15,699 nt of DNA, taken from Limivivens faecihominis. Its GTDB lineage: Bacteria > Bacillota > Clostridia > Lachnospirales > Lachnospiraceae. The notes under the pieces were generated by a model that saw only the letters and a program-made list of their open reading frames with translations, did no database searches and was not told where the DNA came from. The position numbers were made by a program, and so were the translations under genes. Positions 14,329 through 15,699 of this stretch are shown here, in pieces (positions within the stretch are counted from its first letter, which is position 1; each line of letters opens with the position of its first letter). Where the stretch lies: contig NZ_JAJEPR010000054.1 in the NCBI RefSeq assembly GCF_020686945.1, positions 1 to 15,699 on the forward strand. Direction: 5' to 3'.

Positions 14329-15699
14329 TTATTTCCTTTTCCTGCTGATATAAAGTCCTGCCATACCTCCTGTGGAGATTACAAGAAGCAGGATCGGCAG
14401 CCAGATATTCGTGCTGTCACCTGTTTTCGGTGCGTTTGATACCTTTGTCTCTTCATGGGATTGTGGTGTGTTCGGTGTTTCTGGAACTTCCGGTTTCTCA
14501 TTTGTCAGATTAAAGGTAACTTCTACAACCGGTGTACTGTCATCTGCATAGGCAAATGTCACTTCATGCTTGGTCTGATCCAGTGTGTATCCGTCCAGTG
14601 TCTTTGTTTCCACCAGATAATACTTGATAGCGGTATCATATTTGCCGTTCTTAAATGTGGCAATCTCATACAGCTTACTTTCTGCATGACCGGCAGCATC
14701 TGTCTTTAAGGTTTCCAGAACTTTTCCTTTGCTGTCACGAAGTTCAAATTCTACCCCTTTCAGCGGTTCTCCTGATGATTTATCTGTCTTATTGAGAATC
14801 ACTTTTCCCTTGGCAGTGTCATCTTTCATAGCTACTTTCTGGATTTCTCCAGTATCCTTTACTTCAAAACTAACATCCGATGTCAGAAGATATCCTTTCG
14901 GTGCCTGCTCTTCACGTAAGGTATATTTACCGATTGGAAGTTTTTCGATATAGTGTGCTTCCTCTGTGGAAGTCCAGCTCTCTACTACCTGATCATCCTT
15001 ATCGAGAATCGTCAGTTTCGCACCTGGAATCTCAGTTTCTCCTGTGATATCCGTCTTACTGATCTGCACTTTTGTCACATCATCTTTCATCTCTACTTTC
15101 TGAATCTCGGCTGTATTTTCTACTGTAAAGGTAATACTTTCTGCAGTGACATATCCATCTGCCGGTTTTGTCTCTGTCATGGTGTATTCCTTACCAACAA
15201 CCAATTCTTTGATCACATGGGATTCTTCCGTAGAAGTCCATTCATCCACTGTATTGCCATCTGAATCCGTCACTTTCAGGTGTGCACCTGGAAGTTCTTT
15301 ACCTGTTGTCAGGTCTGTTTTGGTCAGCTCCACTGTGGTTGGCTGATTCTCAAAAGTAAAGACGTAGCTTACTTCTGCCTGGTCTTCTCCAGCATATTCA
15401 AAGGTAAATTCCTGTATTTCTTCTGTTGTAACAAATCCGTCCGGCGCAAAGATCTCTTTCACATAGTATTTTCCGTCTACCGGAAGATTTGCCGTAAAAG
15501 TAATCTGTCCTTTTTCATCCGTTACCCGCTGCTCGATCAGACTATCTTTCTCAAGGAGTACCTCGCCCTTTGCATTTTTGATATCTTCACTGGTATAAAG
15601 ACCAAAGACACCACCTGCAAGAACACGTTCTGTATCTTTTTCTTTCTTCAGAACCGTAACCTTTACTTTCTGACGGGCATTCTGCCATTTCTCATCATA
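14329..15699 (-). CDS. SpaA/Cna_B-repeat cell-wall-anchored surface protein (5' end outside window)
   Basis: The frame is open to the window edge, so the 456 visible residues are the C-terminal part; a GTG at 15462 is internal, not the start. Four prealbumin-like SpaA/Cna_B folds follow one another (about 15350-15699, 15079-15342, 14812-15078, 14497-14811). Each has the pattern that forms an intramolecular Lys-Asn/Asp isopeptide bond: an early lysine (KTDLTTG, KTDITGE, KTDKSSG) and a late glutamate (VKEIFAPDGF, TETKPADGY, REEQAPKGY, VETKTLDGY). A Pro/Thr/Glu-rich spacer leads to the sortase motif APKTGD (14416-14433), a hydrophobic segment and RKRK, the full LPXTG-type anchor. It is thus exported and attached to peptidoglycan or a pilus. 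In ICEs such proteins are candidates for mating-pair adhesion. A standalone chromosomal adhesin is less likely given the neighbours. Confidence 0.92.
   Translation of the reverse strand, partial: YDEKWQNARQKVKVTVLKKEKDTERVLAGGVFGLYTSEDIKNAKGEVLLEKDSLIEQRVTDEKGQITFTANLPVDGKYYVKEIFAPDGFVTTEEIQEFTFEYAGEDQAEVSYVFTFENQPTTVELTKTDLTTGKELPGAHLKVTDSDGNTVDEWTSTEESHVIKELVVGKEYTMTETKPADGYVTAESITFTVENTAEIQKVEMKDDVTKVQISKTDITGETEIPGAKLTILDKDDQVVESWTSTEEAHYIEKLPIGKYTLREEQAPKGYLLTSDVSFEVKDTGEIQKVAMKDDTAKGKVILNKTDKSSGEPLKGVEFELRDSKGKVLETLKTDAAGHAESKLYEIATFKNGKYDTAIKYYLVETKTLDGYTLDQTKHEVTFAYADDSTPVVEVTFNLTNEKPEVPETPNTPQSHEETKVSNAPKTGDSTNIWLPILLLVISTGGMAGLYISRKRK
14812..15342 (-). repeat. two similar tandem Cna_B repeats
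   Basis: The second and third visible folds of the surface protein are close copies: WTSTEESHVIKELVVGKEYT with DGYVTAESITF and IQKVEMKDD, against WTSTEEAHYIEKLPIGKYT with KGYLLTSDVSF and IQKVAMKDD. Such tandem units can change number by recombination. Confidence 0.7.

Noticed and set aside
1..15699. CRISPR array, tRNA or rRNA genes
   Set aside because: No regularly spaced direct repeats of suitable length and no tRNA cloverleaf or rRNA-like stretch were seen on either strand.

Overview
The window reads almost entirely on the minus strand, so transcription runs from position 15699 towards 1. Family content, moderate GC and strong AGGAGG-type ribosome binding sites point to a Gram-positive Clostridia/Lachnospiraceae-like gut bacterium. 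Most of it (about 2.4-15.7 kb) is the accessory part of an integrative conjugative element (ICE): a sortase-anchored Cna_B/SpaA surface protein, a tiny basic protein, a DUF5688 protein, a 2560-residue N6-methylase/SNF2-helicase fusion, and a DUF3849/YodL protein. No relaxase, coupling protein, VirB4 or integrase is visible, so the ICE assignment rests on family knowledge.

Layout in transcription order: surface protein, 5' end outside the window (14329-15699), terminator (14275-14302), 46-aa basic ORF (14100-14240), DUF5688 protein (13005-14093), hairpin (12961-12981), giant methylase-helicase (5254-12936) carrying a nested TnpV-like gene in another frame (11715-12059), hairpin (5198-5240), YodL protein (2413-5172), a PIN-domain toxin remnant (2179-2412), an intergenic region with an inverted repeat, then XRE regulator (1655-1894), LytTR response regulator (830-1567) and an AgrC-like histidine kinase that stops just after its phosphoacceptor histidine (45-833).

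Working model (inference): the helicase-methylase is an anti-restriction protein of the P1 DarB type, protecting incoming element DNA. Three of the operon's proteins (DUF5688, helicase, YodL) end with a related tail, an IH[EG][KR]L motif about 30 residues from the C-terminus followed by a basic stretch. This suggests a common docking or export signal. The helicase also has a perfect QLSLF sliding-clamp-type motif just after its disordered linker, and that linker is exactly the stretch overlapped by the tnpV-like gene. The left 2.4 kb carries broken genes (PIN fragment, cut kinase), suggesting recombination junctions.
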